Below are positions 1 through 10,448 of a stretch of DNA of 64,000 nt, piece by piece; position 1 is the stretch's first letter, and the number at the start of each line of letters is the position of its first letter. Source of the DNA: Cryptomeria japonica (Eukaryota > Streptophyta > Pinopsida > Cupressales > Cupressaceae); assembly GCF_030272615.1 (NCBI RefSeq), contig NC_081409.1:913013840-913077839 (forward strand). The letters run 5' to 3'. The notes under the pieces were generated by a model. The model did not search any database. It was not told the DNA's origin and saw nothing but the letters and a program-made list of their open reading frames with translations. The translations under genes and the position numbers were made by a program.

Positions 1-1617
1 CATTCAAAGGAGTAAACTTTCTTTCTTTCCTGAAAAACTTAGAAATAGGAGGCACACCTGATGCTGCATTCACATTGTTGTTGATGATGTGTTCATTGAA
101 TTTAATGGACTCTCTGTTTGGTTTAAACTTCCCAAATGGTTGTTGACTACTATCACCCTTATCACTCGGAGCCATAGGATTTGCTTGTTCCATTTGACTC
201 ACAGTCAGTTGATAATTGTGAAGAGTTGCGCACAACTGTTGGAAAGAAGTAAACTCAGAAAACAAGAGTTTTTCTCTAATATCTTTTTGTAAACTAGAAA
301 TAAAGATTCTTTGAATATCATTGTCAGGCACTGGAAAGGAAATTTGAGCATACAAATGCTTATATCTACCAATGAAATCAGTCACTTTTTCTTTAACACC
401 TTGTTTGCAATGCATTAAATCAATCAAAGTAACTTTAGGACTTATATTGTTTTGAAATTGTTGAATAAAAGCATTTGCAAGTTGTTCGAAAGAAGTAATA
501 GAATAAGAAGGCAATGAGCAATACCATTGTAGGGCTTTGTCTCTTAATGTTCTAGTAAACAGTTTTGTAAGCAACCTTTGGTCATAAGCAAAATCGGTAC
601 ATATTGTTTGAAAGGTCTTAACATGTGTTAAAGGATCGCCCTTACCATTATAAAGCTCCAAATGTGGAATTTCAACATGTTTAGGGGGAATAGCTCAGAC
701 AATGTCAAGAGAAAGTGGGCTCGCAACATCAAATGCGGGCACACTAAACTTAGAGTGATTCATAGAGGCAATTTGTTGCTGTAAGGAAGAGACAGTCTGT
801 GCAAGATTGTTAATGGTCGCTTCAGTCGAAGAGTTCATATTAGATGTGTTAGATTGTGATGGAGGTGTTATGTTATTGAAAGAAGGTAGAGAGTAAGGTG
901 GTGGGACACTATGATAGTTAGTCATAGGAGATGACTGGATAGGAGGAACACTACAAGGAGGAATGGAAGGGTTAAATGAATTGCCCCCTTGCATCATGTT
1001 CATTTGTGGTGATATAATAGGAACACTTATTGAAGGAATGAATGAAGAAGTTGGATTGATTGAAGAAAGAGGGTTGATTGAAGAAGAGGGATTGCCTCTA
1101 TGACTAGTGATCATAGGAGGAATGTCTTGTGTTGAAGTAGTCATTATGTTTGATGTAAAAGTAGGTATACTAGCAATAGGAGTTGTCAAAGGAATAGAAT
1201 GATTAACTTGAGTAGGAGGTTGTGTATAACCTAAGGTTTCGGCACAACTCTTCATAGGCATCACATTCGAATCCACAATGTGTGCAATACCACACAAAAT
1301 ATCAATTCCATTCTTATCACTTTGAACCTACATTTTAGACCCTCAATTAATGAAAGAGCTTGACTATCAGGGTATTCTTGAGACATCCATTGTCGAAAAT
1401 CATCAAATTGGTTATCCAATTTTGAAAGTTGTTCTACAGAAACCTCATGGAGAGCTTCTTCATCATTAAGAGGATTAGAGGAATTACCCATGTCCTCGTT
1501 AAAAAGGCCATTCAAATTAGGTTCCATCTCCTCGGTAATTACACCTTGGAAAGACTTAATTCTAAGGCTTCGTCCAACGGGAATAGTGTAAGTAGGGCTT
1601 ATTGTTGTAAAACTCAT
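1..1617 (-). pseudogene. gag of gypsy-like element, broken, partial
   Basis: Structural gag protein that would form the cytoplasmic virus-like particle. The frame opens with MSFTTISPTYTIPVGR at 1617. It shifts frame near 1320, continues through a proline/serine/asparagine-rich linker, meets a TGA at 695-697, then stays open to base 1. The stretch below 695 has the retrotransposon-gag core: LELYNGKGDPLTHVKTF, then DKALQWYCSLP, then FEQLANAFIQQF. This is the usual order of the plant gypsy gag domain. No zinc knuckle is reached before the window ends. One frameshift and one stop make this copy non-functional. Confidence 0.85.
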
Positions 1618-1713
1618 GCACTAAAGAGAGAGAGAAGATTTTGAATTTTTAGAGGTAGCAAATTTCAATAAAATCAGCCAATCTCCTAGATTTAAGCTGT
1701 AAAATGCAATCAG

Positions 1714-1807
1714 GACAATCTCCTGAAATTTCGAAAAAAATGTCCGGGACCGTGGCGCTCGGAGTGCACATGGTCCTCGCAACTTGTTTCGAAATTTTCA
1801 GGGATGA
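1714..1807. repeat. large imperfect palindrome, leader copy 1
   Basis: The arms carry CCTGAAATTTCGAAAAAAAT and, on the other side, the near-complement GTTTCGAAATTTTCAGGG. They enclose a GC-rich tip that starts GGGACC and ends TGGTCC (about 1746-1775). The surrounding roughly 170 bp is a direct repeat of the region near 2290-2460. Confidence 0.7.
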
Positions 1808-2341
1808 AAGTAATGATGATTTTAAAGCTAATCTGAAAAAATTGAGTGATTTTACGATCTGTAGATAGGCCAAATTAAAGTTGCAATCTCAAAATTGAAC
1901 CCTACCAAGATTGTTGAAAAATGCAAAATTTGAATTTTGAAAAAGAGAGGGAAACTGAAATTTTGAATTTTATGATTTTAGAGGGAATGCTAAAAGCAAT
2001 GCAAGTTTTGAAATTTAAAAGTTGACTCGATTTCATGCAAAATTCGAATTTGAAAGTGGAAATCAAAGTTGTTGTAATTAGACACTTAATTTCAAAAGTC
2101 ACAAATTGCAAGAATTTGAATAAAGCACTGAAATTTCGAATGAATGCTAACACACTTTTTAGATTTAGGACAGCAAGAAACACAATTTTGATATGAATTT
2201 CAATTTCAATGATTTTTGAATGATTAGAAGCCTTAATCCAAGCAATCACTAGACCAACTTTGACCTTAATTTTGAAAGTGTTAAAATTGATAAAATCAGC
2301 CAAAATTCTGGATTTTAGCAGAAAAATACAGTAAGATCTAG

Positions 2342-2430
2342 CTCCCGAAATTTTGGAAAAAATGTTGGGGACGATGGCACTCGGGGTGCACACGGTCCTC
2401 GCAACTTTTTTCCAAATTTTCAGGGATGAA
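2342..2430. repeat. large imperfect palindrome, leader copy 2
   Basis: Same design as the copy at 1714: arms CCGAAATTTTGGAAAAAA and TTTTTTCCAAATTTTC, with a tip GGGGACGATGGCACTCGG through CACACGGTCC (about 2367-2398). Both arms changed while staying largely complementary (CGAAA in one copy, GGAAA in the other). Confidence 0.7.
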
Positions 2431-2773
2431 AGATATTGTGATTTTATTGCAGAATCCAAAATTACAGCCGATTTGGAAGTGTTTTGATTAGTGAAATTAT
2501 CAGTCATTGAATCAAGGAGGTCTTAAAAATTAAGGTTTTGATGCTTAACCACTTAATTTTTAGAATTAAAGAACAAATATGAATTGATAATTTGCAATAG
2601 AAGGGTAGATCTGAAACAAGCATTAACAATTAAACATTTCGCAAGTTTAATTACTAAAAGAAAATTTTAGGGTTTTTTATGCAATCAACCTCTAAAATTT
2701 GCAAAAGATCAAACATGGAAATTTAGGAAGGCAAAATTTTTAGATCTAACCATGAATAATCAGAATGAGGATG

Positions 2774-2791
2774 TTCATGTCGGGTTCACCA
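2774..2791 (-). other. putative primer-binding site
   Basis: Just inside the LTR end the minus strand reads TGGTGAACCCGACATGAA after a short TTT spacer. Position and TGG start fit a tRNA primer site. I could not assign the tRNA, and it is not the initiator Met type used by the copia elements here. Confidence 0.5.
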
Positions 2792-3149
2792 AAATGTAAA
2801 GCAGAAAAATCAAACCCTAGTCGTTCTCCCCTCCCCAACTCCAAGGAGAGAGAAAGGGAGAGTCACTAGGGTTGATGGTTTTCACTTAGGGGAGACTTTA
2901 CATTCAAAAGAGGGGTTGAAACCCACAAGATCCAATCCCACGCAATGCAAGATTGGATTCTAAATGAGTTTCAAGGGTTGTGATAGCAAGGATACCCTCT
3001 TTTGTAAAGAAATGTAGATAGGATGATTGAACTAGGGATGCATGCAAAGTAGGAAAGATTCACTTATAAACAGAGATAGGAATATGATATGAAGCCGCGG
3101 ACCTGGAATTAGCAATAAAATGTCGAGACGGTGCTGTTCTGCATATTTG

Positions 3150-3215
3150 AGCGAAAGTTGACGGGACGATGGCGCCCGGCGTGCACACGGTCCTCCGAAA
3201 AATCCGCGAAACGAA
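3150..3215. repeat. palindrome-tip copy inside the LTR
   Basis: GGGACGATGGCGCCCGGC followed by GTGCACACGGTCC at about 3163-3193 matches the tip of the two leader palindromes. The AT-rich arms are poorly conserved here. Confidence 0.6.
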
Positions 3216-3457
3216 GGGGGATCTGTTCGTCTCTGCACAAGGATTCCAGATCTTCAATTACAGCCGCGTACTTGCAACCTACACATAGAAAAGAGAGGAC
3301 GATTGGGGGGTTAGGGATGAGGGGTTTGCCTTTAGGTCAAACCCCAGTTTTGGAATTAACCAAGAAATGAGAAATGCTATAAATGTAATGTAAAACAAGT
3401 ACTAATACCTTGTTGTAAGGATGTTTGTATCCTTATATGCAAAGGTATAGATGTTGT

Positions 3458-3488
3458 TGTATGTTGTATGTTGTATGTTGTATGTTGT
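3458..3488. repeat. (TGTATGT)n microsatellite
   Basis: About four units of a 7-bp TGTATGT-type repeat inside the gypsy LTR. Confidence 0.8.
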
Positions 3489-3572
3489 GATCTCCTCTTC
3501 AATGGTTGAATCCTTGTCTTGAATGCAACACTTAGCCTTGAATGGAGACTTAGAATGATCAATTGCTTGAAG

Positions 3573-3608
3573 GAATGCTGGAATGCTTGAATGCTTGAAT
3601 GTTTGAAT
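3573..3608. repeat. (GAATGCTT)n short tandem repeat
   Basis: Four to five slightly degenerate 8-bp units of GAATGCTT inside the same LTR. Confidence 0.7.
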
Positions 3609-3654
3609 ATCATTTCCGCCTTTTTCCCTCTACCAAAATGGGAGAGGAAATGTA

Positions 3655-3666
3655 GTTTATATACTT
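3655..3666 (-). promoter_or_regulatory. TATA-like box in gypsy LTR
   Basis: The minus strand reads AAGTATATAAAC, about 380 bp into the LTR from its 5' end, a plausible RNA polymerase II core promoter marking the U3/R region. Only the motif supports it. Confidence 0.45.
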
Positions 3667-3779
3667 GTCAATTAGGGCTGATAGACTGATTTTCCCGACC
3701 TTAGGCCGACCAGGAAATGTTATTTTCCAATTTGCAAACATAAAGACCCGAGACCCAAAAGAGACCGGGCCCAAAATAG

Positions 3780-3892
3780 GGCCAGGGACCAGGGCGCTGG
3801 GCGCCATGGTCCTGGGGCACCAGGGTGCTGGGCGCCCTAGTCCAGAAGGACCAGGGTGCTGGGCGCCATGGTCCCACCTCCAGGGACAGCGG
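3780..3892. repeat. GC-rich minisatellite in LTR
   Basis: Three imperfect units of roughly 31-40 bp, each with CCAGGG(C/T)GCTGGGCGCC followed by ATGGTCC or CTAGTCC. The reverse complement begins GGACCATGGCGCCC, close to the palindrome tip GGACGATGGCGCCC elsewhere in this element, so the arrays appear related in inverted orientation. It is far more GC-rich than its surroundings. Confidence 0.75.
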
Positions 3893-4048
3893 GGTGCAAG
3901 GAGGATCAGGCCAAGGTGCTGAGAAATGCAGTTTTTGGTGTCATGAACAAGTTTCAGGGTCTCCATTCAGGTTCCATGTTGCATCGCCATTGTGAAGACC
4001 CAAATGCAGTCGAAATTGCAAGTGTCGCAATTTTAGGACGCTACAATT

Positions 4049-6009
4049 ATATCAAGAGGAGTGAACATCAGAGCAAGTTTGATGTAAAATGTGATGAGGG
4101 AATATTCCTAGGGTATTCCACAAAGAGAAAAGCTCTCAAATGTTTCAATAATAGGACTCAGAGAATTTTTGAAAGTATCAATGTTAGAGTTGATGAAACC
4201 TCTGAGGAACTTGAGGAAACCGGTAGCGAGCAAGTAGGAGATGAACCGGTAGTAACCTTCTGGGAACCGGTTGCAAAATAGCCTAGTGCCAGCAACAATG
4301 CTCCTACACCGGTAGATGTTGATGCTGATGAAGAAGAAAAGCAAGAGGAAGCAACTAAGATCATTCCTAGGTATGTAAAGTTGAATCATGATCCAAAGAA
4401 GATCATAGGAGACAAGGATGTAGGAATTATTACAAGAAGAAAGGTCAGAGAAAATTCTTGCATGATCTATGAATTTGAGCCTACAACATTTAAAGAGGCA
4501 CATAAAGATGAAGACTGGATCAAGGCAATGGAAGAGGAATTTGACTAGATAGAAAAGAATGGTACATGGTCTTTGGTACCCAGACTTGAGCATAAAAATG
4601 TCATTGGCACCAAATGGGTTTTCAAAAATAAGCTGAATGAAGATGGGATAGTGGTAAGAAACAAAGCTAGACTGGTGTGTAAGGGATATGCTCAAGAAGG
4701 AGAAGACTATGGAGAAACCTTTTCTCTAGTAGCTAGATTGGAAGGAGTTCATATGCTTCTTGCATATGCAGCTTTCAAGGGATTCAAAGTATAACAAATG
4801 GATGTAAAATCTGCATTCCTAAATGGAATACTTGAAGAGGAGGTGTATATAGAGCAACCAGATGGGTTTACCCTATTAGAAGACAATGACATGGTGTGTA
4901 GGCTACATAAAGCCTTGTATGGATTGAACCAGGCACCTAGTGCATGGTATGAATGCTTGCACTCCCATCTTGTGAAGATTGGATTTGAAAGAACAAGTGA
5001 AGATAGCAATATCTATTTGATGTCAGAAGGAGATCAGATTTTGATCTATGAAGTATTTGTTGATGACATAATTTTTGGTGGAGATGACAAGATGAGTCAT
5101 GATTTTTCATATTAGATGAAGAAGGAATTTGAGATGTCACTTATAGGGGAGATTAAGTTCTTCATTGGACTACAGATTCAACAAATGAAAGATGGAATCT
5201 TTATCACTCAGTCCAAGTATGTTAAAGAGGTGTTGAAGACCTTTGGCATGGAAGACAACAAACCAGTTGGTACACCGATGGTGACCGGTTACAAATTATC
5301 AAAAGAGGATGACTCAACATTGGTGAATGAGAAGGAATACTGATCAATGATTGGTAAGTTGCACTATGTAGTACATAGCAGACCTGACATTGCACATGTA
5401 GTAGGAATTACTGCATGGTTCCAAAAAAGTCCAAGAGAATCCCACTTGGTAGTAGTCAAGCGGATTCTTAGATATCTGAAGGGAACTATTGACTATGGAC
5501 TATGGTATCCATACAGTAATGATTTCAACCTGAAAGTGTTTACAGATGCTGATTAGGCTGGTAATGTGGACGACCAGAAGAGCACAACTGGTGGTGCATT
5601 CTTTCTTGGTGGTAGACTGGTCTCATGGATGAGTAAGAAGCAAAGTTGTATCTCTCAGTCTACAGCAGAAGCGGAATATGTTGTAGCATTCATGAACTAC
5701 ACCCAGACAATCTGGATGAAGCATGTATTAAGTGGATTCAAAGTTCCCGTATCTGAACCGGTAAGTATATTTTGTGACAACAAAAGTGCAATTAACATTT
5801 CCAAGAATCCGGTTTTACATGATAGAACCAAGCACTTCAAGCTCAAGTATCATTTCTTGAGGGAAAAGGTTCAGAATAAAGAGGTTGTATTGGAACATGT
5901 TTCTAGTAAGGAGCAGTTAGCAGACATTTTCACCAAGCCTCTACAGAATGCTACCTTTACCTATTTGAGAGGTGAATTAGGGGTGCTGCCCCTTCAAGAG
6001 GTGAACTAA
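4049..6009 (+). pseudogene. copia pol: integrase tail, reverse transcriptase, RNase H
   Basis: Pol polyprotein that would copy the element RNA into DNA. In order are the integrase C-terminal stretch ([19 protein letters not shown]), the reverse transcriptase start ([25 protein letters not shown]), the ALYGLNQAPSAWYE motif, the catalytic FVDDIIFGG (the Y/F-x-D-D box), then RNase H with a TDAD motif, AEAEYV and the copia-typical C-terminal ADIFTKPL. It ends at the normal TAA (6007-6009). Six premature stops were seen, near 4279, 4546, 4793, 5113, 5341 and 5554. At least four fit C-to-T or G-to-A change (CAG to TAG, CGA to TGA, TGG to TAG) by comparison with copia-2. The frame itself is almost uninterrupted otherwise. 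Confidence 0.92.
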
Positions 6010-6074
6010 AGGTGTGTGATCCACATTAGTCAGGTATTGCATTGATAAATCTTTTTCAGGATGGGTGTGTTGAA

Positions 6075-6103
6075 GGATGCTACTCCTTAGGGGGAGCAAC
6101 ATA
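6075..6103 (+). other. 3'-UTR hairpin of copia-1
   Basis: GGATGCTACTCC and GGGGAGCAACAT face each other across a short loop, between the pol stop and the polypurine tract. The pairing is imperfect here. The equivalent in copia-2 is perfect. Confidence 0.55.
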
Positions 6104-6242
6104 GTGGGACATAGCTGTTTGTGCCTCCACTTTGGCATTATTGTCAAAGAGGGAGAAGATGTGAAGTGGAGAAGATATCTATAGTATTGGGGAGAAGAAG
6201 ATGCGAAGCAGATAGATATCTTTGTATATTGCCATCAATGCC

Positions 6243-6254
6243 AAAGGGGGAGAT
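6243..6254 (+). other. polypurine tract, copia-1
   Basis: AAAGGGGGAGAT directly precedes the LTR start TGTTGGCAT. It primes plus-strand DNA synthesis in LTR elements and is identical to the tract of copia-2. Confidence 0.85.
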
Positions 6255-7720
6255 TGTTGGCATATGTGCAGAGCATGATGACATGATGATATTATATGTT
6301 GTCATTGATGTTAATATGCTAAAGTATGAACCGGTATATTGTAGTAAGCTAACTCACAATAGAACTAGTATGATAATGTAAACCAGTATATGTGAAAAAG
6401 TGAAGCAATATGTTTGCTAAGGTGAACTGGTATATGGAAGTTTTGTATCAAGGTTTCATTTGGCATGACTACCGGTTGGTAGTCTCAGCTTCAGGGTTTC
6501 TAGTTAATGCATTGTCTGTGTGATTCAACAGATGACATCTTATGATGTGTTAGCATTGTAATGAAGATCAGTTCATGTTGCCATGTCAGCCTTGTGTGCG
6601 TGAAGGATTTCCTTGAGGATCTTGCATGGAGATCGATCCTATCTACCTCAGGAATGTGCGAAGTCTCTGTAAATGGTGGAGGCGTGATGGGTTATCAACT
6701 TCCTAAAGAGACAAAGAATGAATGTTGGAAAATGTCTTAAGATATGTTCAAGACTGTTGTATTCAATGCAATTATGATTAACGGTCAAGGTTGAACTGAT
6801 TGAATTGTTAAACCTAAATGTTTAGAGTTTAGGGTTTATGCTACTGACCTATCTATTTCCTATAAGGTCATTGATGTTTTTCATTTTGAGGTTGTTGGAA
6901 AATGTTATGTGTGTATCCAAGTCAAGAGATACTTGATTCTTGCCAGATCGGAGAAGTGTATTGATACCTACAGAGTGTGATTGCAGAAGAAAAGGAGCTA
7001 AAGTGGATCTGCCTTGGCATTGAGTGTTGTTATCAGATCAGTGTATTACCTATTGACTTCTAACCATTTCAGTAGTTGGAAAATCCTTTAACTGGGTAGC
7101 TTTAACAGGATTTTCTGTAAATCCTTTAACAGGGTGACTCAATTCAATGATTTCTTCAAATCCTCTTGTGAGGTAACCTTTAACAGAATTCTAACCTTTA
7201 ACCGGGTATTTAGCCATCCCTTAACTAGGTGATCCCTAGTAGGATCGGTTCCTAGCAGAACCTATTGTAATAGTCTTTAACCGGACTAGGCTCCTAACAG
7301 AGTGGACTTCAAAAGAGTTCAAAGAACAACTTGTGGGTATTCATCCCCACCATGGTTTTTCCCAGTTGGGTTTCCACATGAAAAATCTGTGTGTCATGTA
7401 TGATGCTTTAATATTTTTTGTTAAGTGGTAAAGCATGTTGAACCGACAGTCATTATATTTTTGATGGTATATTACTTGTTTATGCATAAGGGTGAAGTAG
7501 ATATGAGATATTAGATTATGTAGAGATCTAAGTGTTTCCAGTTTATGCTATTCATACTCTCATTGTGTGTAACCGGTAGTGCCCTGATTTAGACCGGTGT
7601 TACGGTTTCCCAGTTAAGTGCAGTCTTTGCAGTCAAACAGGTTGAGGGAAAGTTTTTGTATGTACTGATTCACCCCCCCTCTCAGTATCGGTTTGGTACT
7701 TACTGATTCATCATTATTCA
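6255..7720 (+). repeat. 3' LTR of copia-1
   Basis: About 1.47 kb, starting TGTTGGCATATG. It carries the features common to copia LTRs here: CCATGGTTTTTCCCAGTTGG near 7350-7370, a run of degenerate TTTAAC(C/A)GGGT units at 7080-7300, and a C-rich stretch before CTCTCAGTATCGG near 7670-7690. The right end is uncertain by about 10 bp. Confidence 0.8.
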
Positions 7721-7940
7721 TTAGATGTTGGATTCACTTTCCTTCCAAGTGATGTTCAAAGGAGTTCACAAGCTTCAGGTCTACACCTTAGGTTCGTCCT
7801 TACTAACTCAGACCTTGACCAACCTTCTTGAATCAGAAATTCACCTATACCTGTTGCAAATCGCTTCTGTAATTCTGCTCCTCAAATTTGCTTAGGAAGA
7901 ATGAGTGAATGAATGATTAAAGATTGCAAAATTCACTTTC

Positions 7941-7950
7941 CTTTATAGGG
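7941..7950 (-). promoter_or_regulatory. TATA-like box, possible LTR promoter
   Basis: The minus strand reads CCCTATAAAG. It resembles the TATA boxes of the long LTRs at 13615 and 42771, but context is weak. Confidence 0.3.
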
Positions 7951-8417
7951 CACTTTCATCCTTTTGCTAAGAGGCCAACCTCTTAAATAAATAAATATAA
8001 TTTAAAAAATATCCATCTCCAAGGTGGCCAACCTAGTAATAAAGATAAAAAAGAATATATTTGGGTGCCAAAGAATGATTTTTGTTAATTTTAAAGCTCA
8101 AAGGTCAATTTAGCCAATTTGACAATTGTTTAATCAAGGCAGATTTGCATTATTTATTCAGAAAAATGAGGTTTGATTAGCAATTTAAGAGAGGAATAAT
8201 GTGTCTTGAATGTGACTTGCTTGTGAATCCTTTGAAGAGACATAGGCAACCCTAGGAGATGTTGAGGTTTATTCAAGATTTGATGTTTTTCATTTTACTC
8301 TATCTTTCCATTATTTTACCATTTTAATCTTTAACCTCTCAATGTTCTTGCCATCATGACCATGCAACTTGCTTTTTACCTAGCTCAAACAAGGTGAAAA
8401 ATAGGGGTTTCAAAGGA

Positions 8418-10448
8418 TTTTGCGCTGGACCCTTTGGAAGGGTCAGGAGCAATTTTTATGATTAGGTACAAATTCCATCGTTCCCTTACTCCAAATTGCT
8501 TCCCAAGACAGGCATATACTAGTCTTCTCTCTAGCAAGGCCTAGGAATTCATATTTTAGCCTCCATCATGAGCAAATTAAGTGATTTTGAGAATTTCACT
8601 CTGGAACCTTTGGAAGGGTCAGGAATGAAATTCATGATTTGCTTGATTTCCCTCACTTAGCTTCATTATTCATCCCGTAAGTCATTAAGAACAAGTATTT
8701 GGGCTTCAAAATTGATTAGGAATGCACTAGCTTGTAGATTGGAGCAAGGAATAGCACCTTATGAAGAAATTCACTCTGGACCCTTTGGAAGGGTCAAGAG
8801 CGATTTTCTTCCTTTAGGTTGAACTCTACCTTCTTCTTACCTTGATATGCCATGATTCTCACCTTTGGAGTCCTCTCTCATGAAGACAACACCCACTTGA
8901 TTCTCAGGAAGCCCTGAAAGGAGAAATTCGCTCCAGACCATGGCCAAGGACAAGACCTATTTAGAAGTTTGCTTTGGACCCTTTGGAAGGGTTAGGAGCG
9001 AAATTCTTGTTTTAGCTCAAAATCTTCACTTTTGCTGGTCACAAGCTATTCAAAGGAATGCCTAGGGGTATCTTCAATCTCAACTCACCTTGATCAATGT
9101 TTGGCTTAACACAAAATTGGAAGAAAAAGGATATTTTGAGAATGTTGCTCTGGACCCTTTGGAAGGGTTAGGAGCAAAATTCAAGATTTAGGCTTGAGTC
9201 TTCATTTCTTCAACTCCAATATTATTTTCAAGGAAAATATACATCACTCCACTCCCACTATGTCCCAGGAACAAGGATGTTGGCCTAAACAAGGAAGAAA
9301 ATGATGTCTATGGAGAATTTCACTCTGGACCCTTTGGAAGGGTTAGTAGCGAAATTCTTGTTTTGGGTTGATTTCATACTTATTTCATTCACTCCACCTT
9401 AAAAATTGATCAAACTAACCTCTCTTAACCACAATCAAGTGTATTTTCCATCCACTTAGCTCAAAATCCTCACTTTTCAATGTCTTAGGTAAGATAGAGG
9501 GTCCAATTGAGGATTTCGCACTGGACCCTTTGGAAGGGTCAGGAGCGAAATTCCTAGTTTGGGTTGATTTTCATTACTCCAATGCATCAATTAACCTTTA
9601 AAAGGTAAGAACACATCAAATTATTTCCAACCATGTCTTAGAAGTCCAAAAACTTGGCCATAACAAGGAGGAACATAGAGGCAATGAGAATTTCGCTCTG
9701 GACCCTTTGGAAGGGTCATGAGTGAAATTCTCCCTTGAGCTCATTTCTCACTCCTTTCCTCCCATTTTTTGCCTTGGTCCCAACTTCTCAGGCCTCATCT
9801 TATCATTCTCGAGTTCAAATTGCCATTTACTTCAAGATTTTGTGAAGAAATAGGGCTCTACAAGAATTTCGCTATGGACCCTTTGGAAGGGTCAGGAGCA
9901 AAATTTACCCTTAGGCTCTAATCCTAACTTCATCTCCCATATTTCTTCATCCAAACAAGTGCTTTTCCCTCACTAATTCCTTGGAATGAGTTAGTTCTTA
10001 GCTTGGGTCAAGGTAGAATGTCTTATGGAGAATTTCGCTCTAGATGCTTTGGAAGGGCACAAATTCCTATTCTAGGCTTAATTCACCTTGAAATTGTCTT
10101 GACTTCGCCTTAGACTCAACCTTTTGATGCAATTCCTTCCATATCCTTGAAAATCAATCTAACCAATGAATGAATTATGTGAAATCTTAGTTCCTCTATG
10201 AAATTTCGCTCTGGACTATTTGGAAGGGTCAAGAGCGAATTTGGTGAATATGCCTTAGACTCCACTCAAACATTCAAAGTTTTTCTCATTTTCATTGATT
10301 ATACTTCTAATAAATGATTTTGAAGAGTTCCTGGCTCAAAATATTGGATTACAAAAACATCTTAGCCATTTCGTCCAAGAACCCTTGGAAGGATAGGACT
10401 TATCATAGAATTTCACTCTGGACCCTTTGAAAGGGTTTGGAGCGAAAT
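8418..10448. repeat. array of 12 conserved hairpins with diverged spacers
   Basis: A palindromic core, GACCCTTTGGAAGGGTC, recurs with flanking arms TTTCGCTC and GAGCGAAA. Core starts are at 8428, 8604, 8779, 8977, 9153, 9328, 9524, 9701, 9877, 10043 (degenerate), 10214 and 10421. Steps between them are 176, 175, 198, 176, 175, 196, 177, 176, 166, 171 and 207 bp. The spacers of about 130-160 bp have diverged so far that only traces of similarity remain, while the hairpin is much better kept. Each unit could fold with a 7-bp inner stem, TGG loop, a small mismatch and an 8-10 bp outer stem. Degenerate extra copies may lie near 8923 and 10378. Confidence 0.9.

Larger units (their letters stand above)
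1..4045 (-). mobile_element. Ty3/gypsy-like LTR retrotransposon, 5' part
   Basis: Read on the minus strand, the element runs 5' LTR (4045 to 2795), primer-binding region, about 1.15 kb of leader, then gag from 1617 to the window edge; pol and the 3' LTR lie outside. The LTR starts TGTAGCGTCC and ends in CA. The LTR edge at 4045 abuts the middle of a copia pol frame, at the codons for a conserved CYIKRSEH stretch, so this element is younger than copia-1 and split it. The target duplication cannot be checked because the other end is outside. Lineage within gypsy was not determined, since reverse transcriptase is not visible. Confidence 0.85.
2795..4045 (-). repeat. 5' LTR of the minus-strand gypsy element
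   Basis: About 1251 bp, with TG at the 4045 end and CA at the 2795 end (minus strand). It holds a TATA-like box, a GC-rich minisatellite, two simple-sequence tracts and one copy of the GC-tipped palindrome also present twice in the leader. No partner LTR is in the window, so the boundaries rest on the TG/CA ends, the adjacent primer site and the abrupt junction with copia pol at 4046. Confidence 0.75.
4046..7720 (+). mobile_element. copia-1: Ty1/copia element, 3' part
   Basis: Its 5' half (5' LTR, gag, protease, most of integrase) was separated by the gypsy insertion at 1-4045. What remains is the integrase tail, reverse transcriptase, RNase H, the 3' UTR with a hairpin, the polypurine tract and the 3' LTR. 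It is the same family as copia-2 and copia-3 farther along. The right edge (about 7720) is approximate because the other LTR is not visible. Confidence 0.85.

Noticed and set aside
8418-10448. CRISPR array (repeat plus diverged spacers)
   Set aside because: The repeat is a hairpin of about 37-40 bp, but spacers are about 130-160 bp with residual similarity to each other. The context is plant retrotransposon DNA and no cas-like gene is present.
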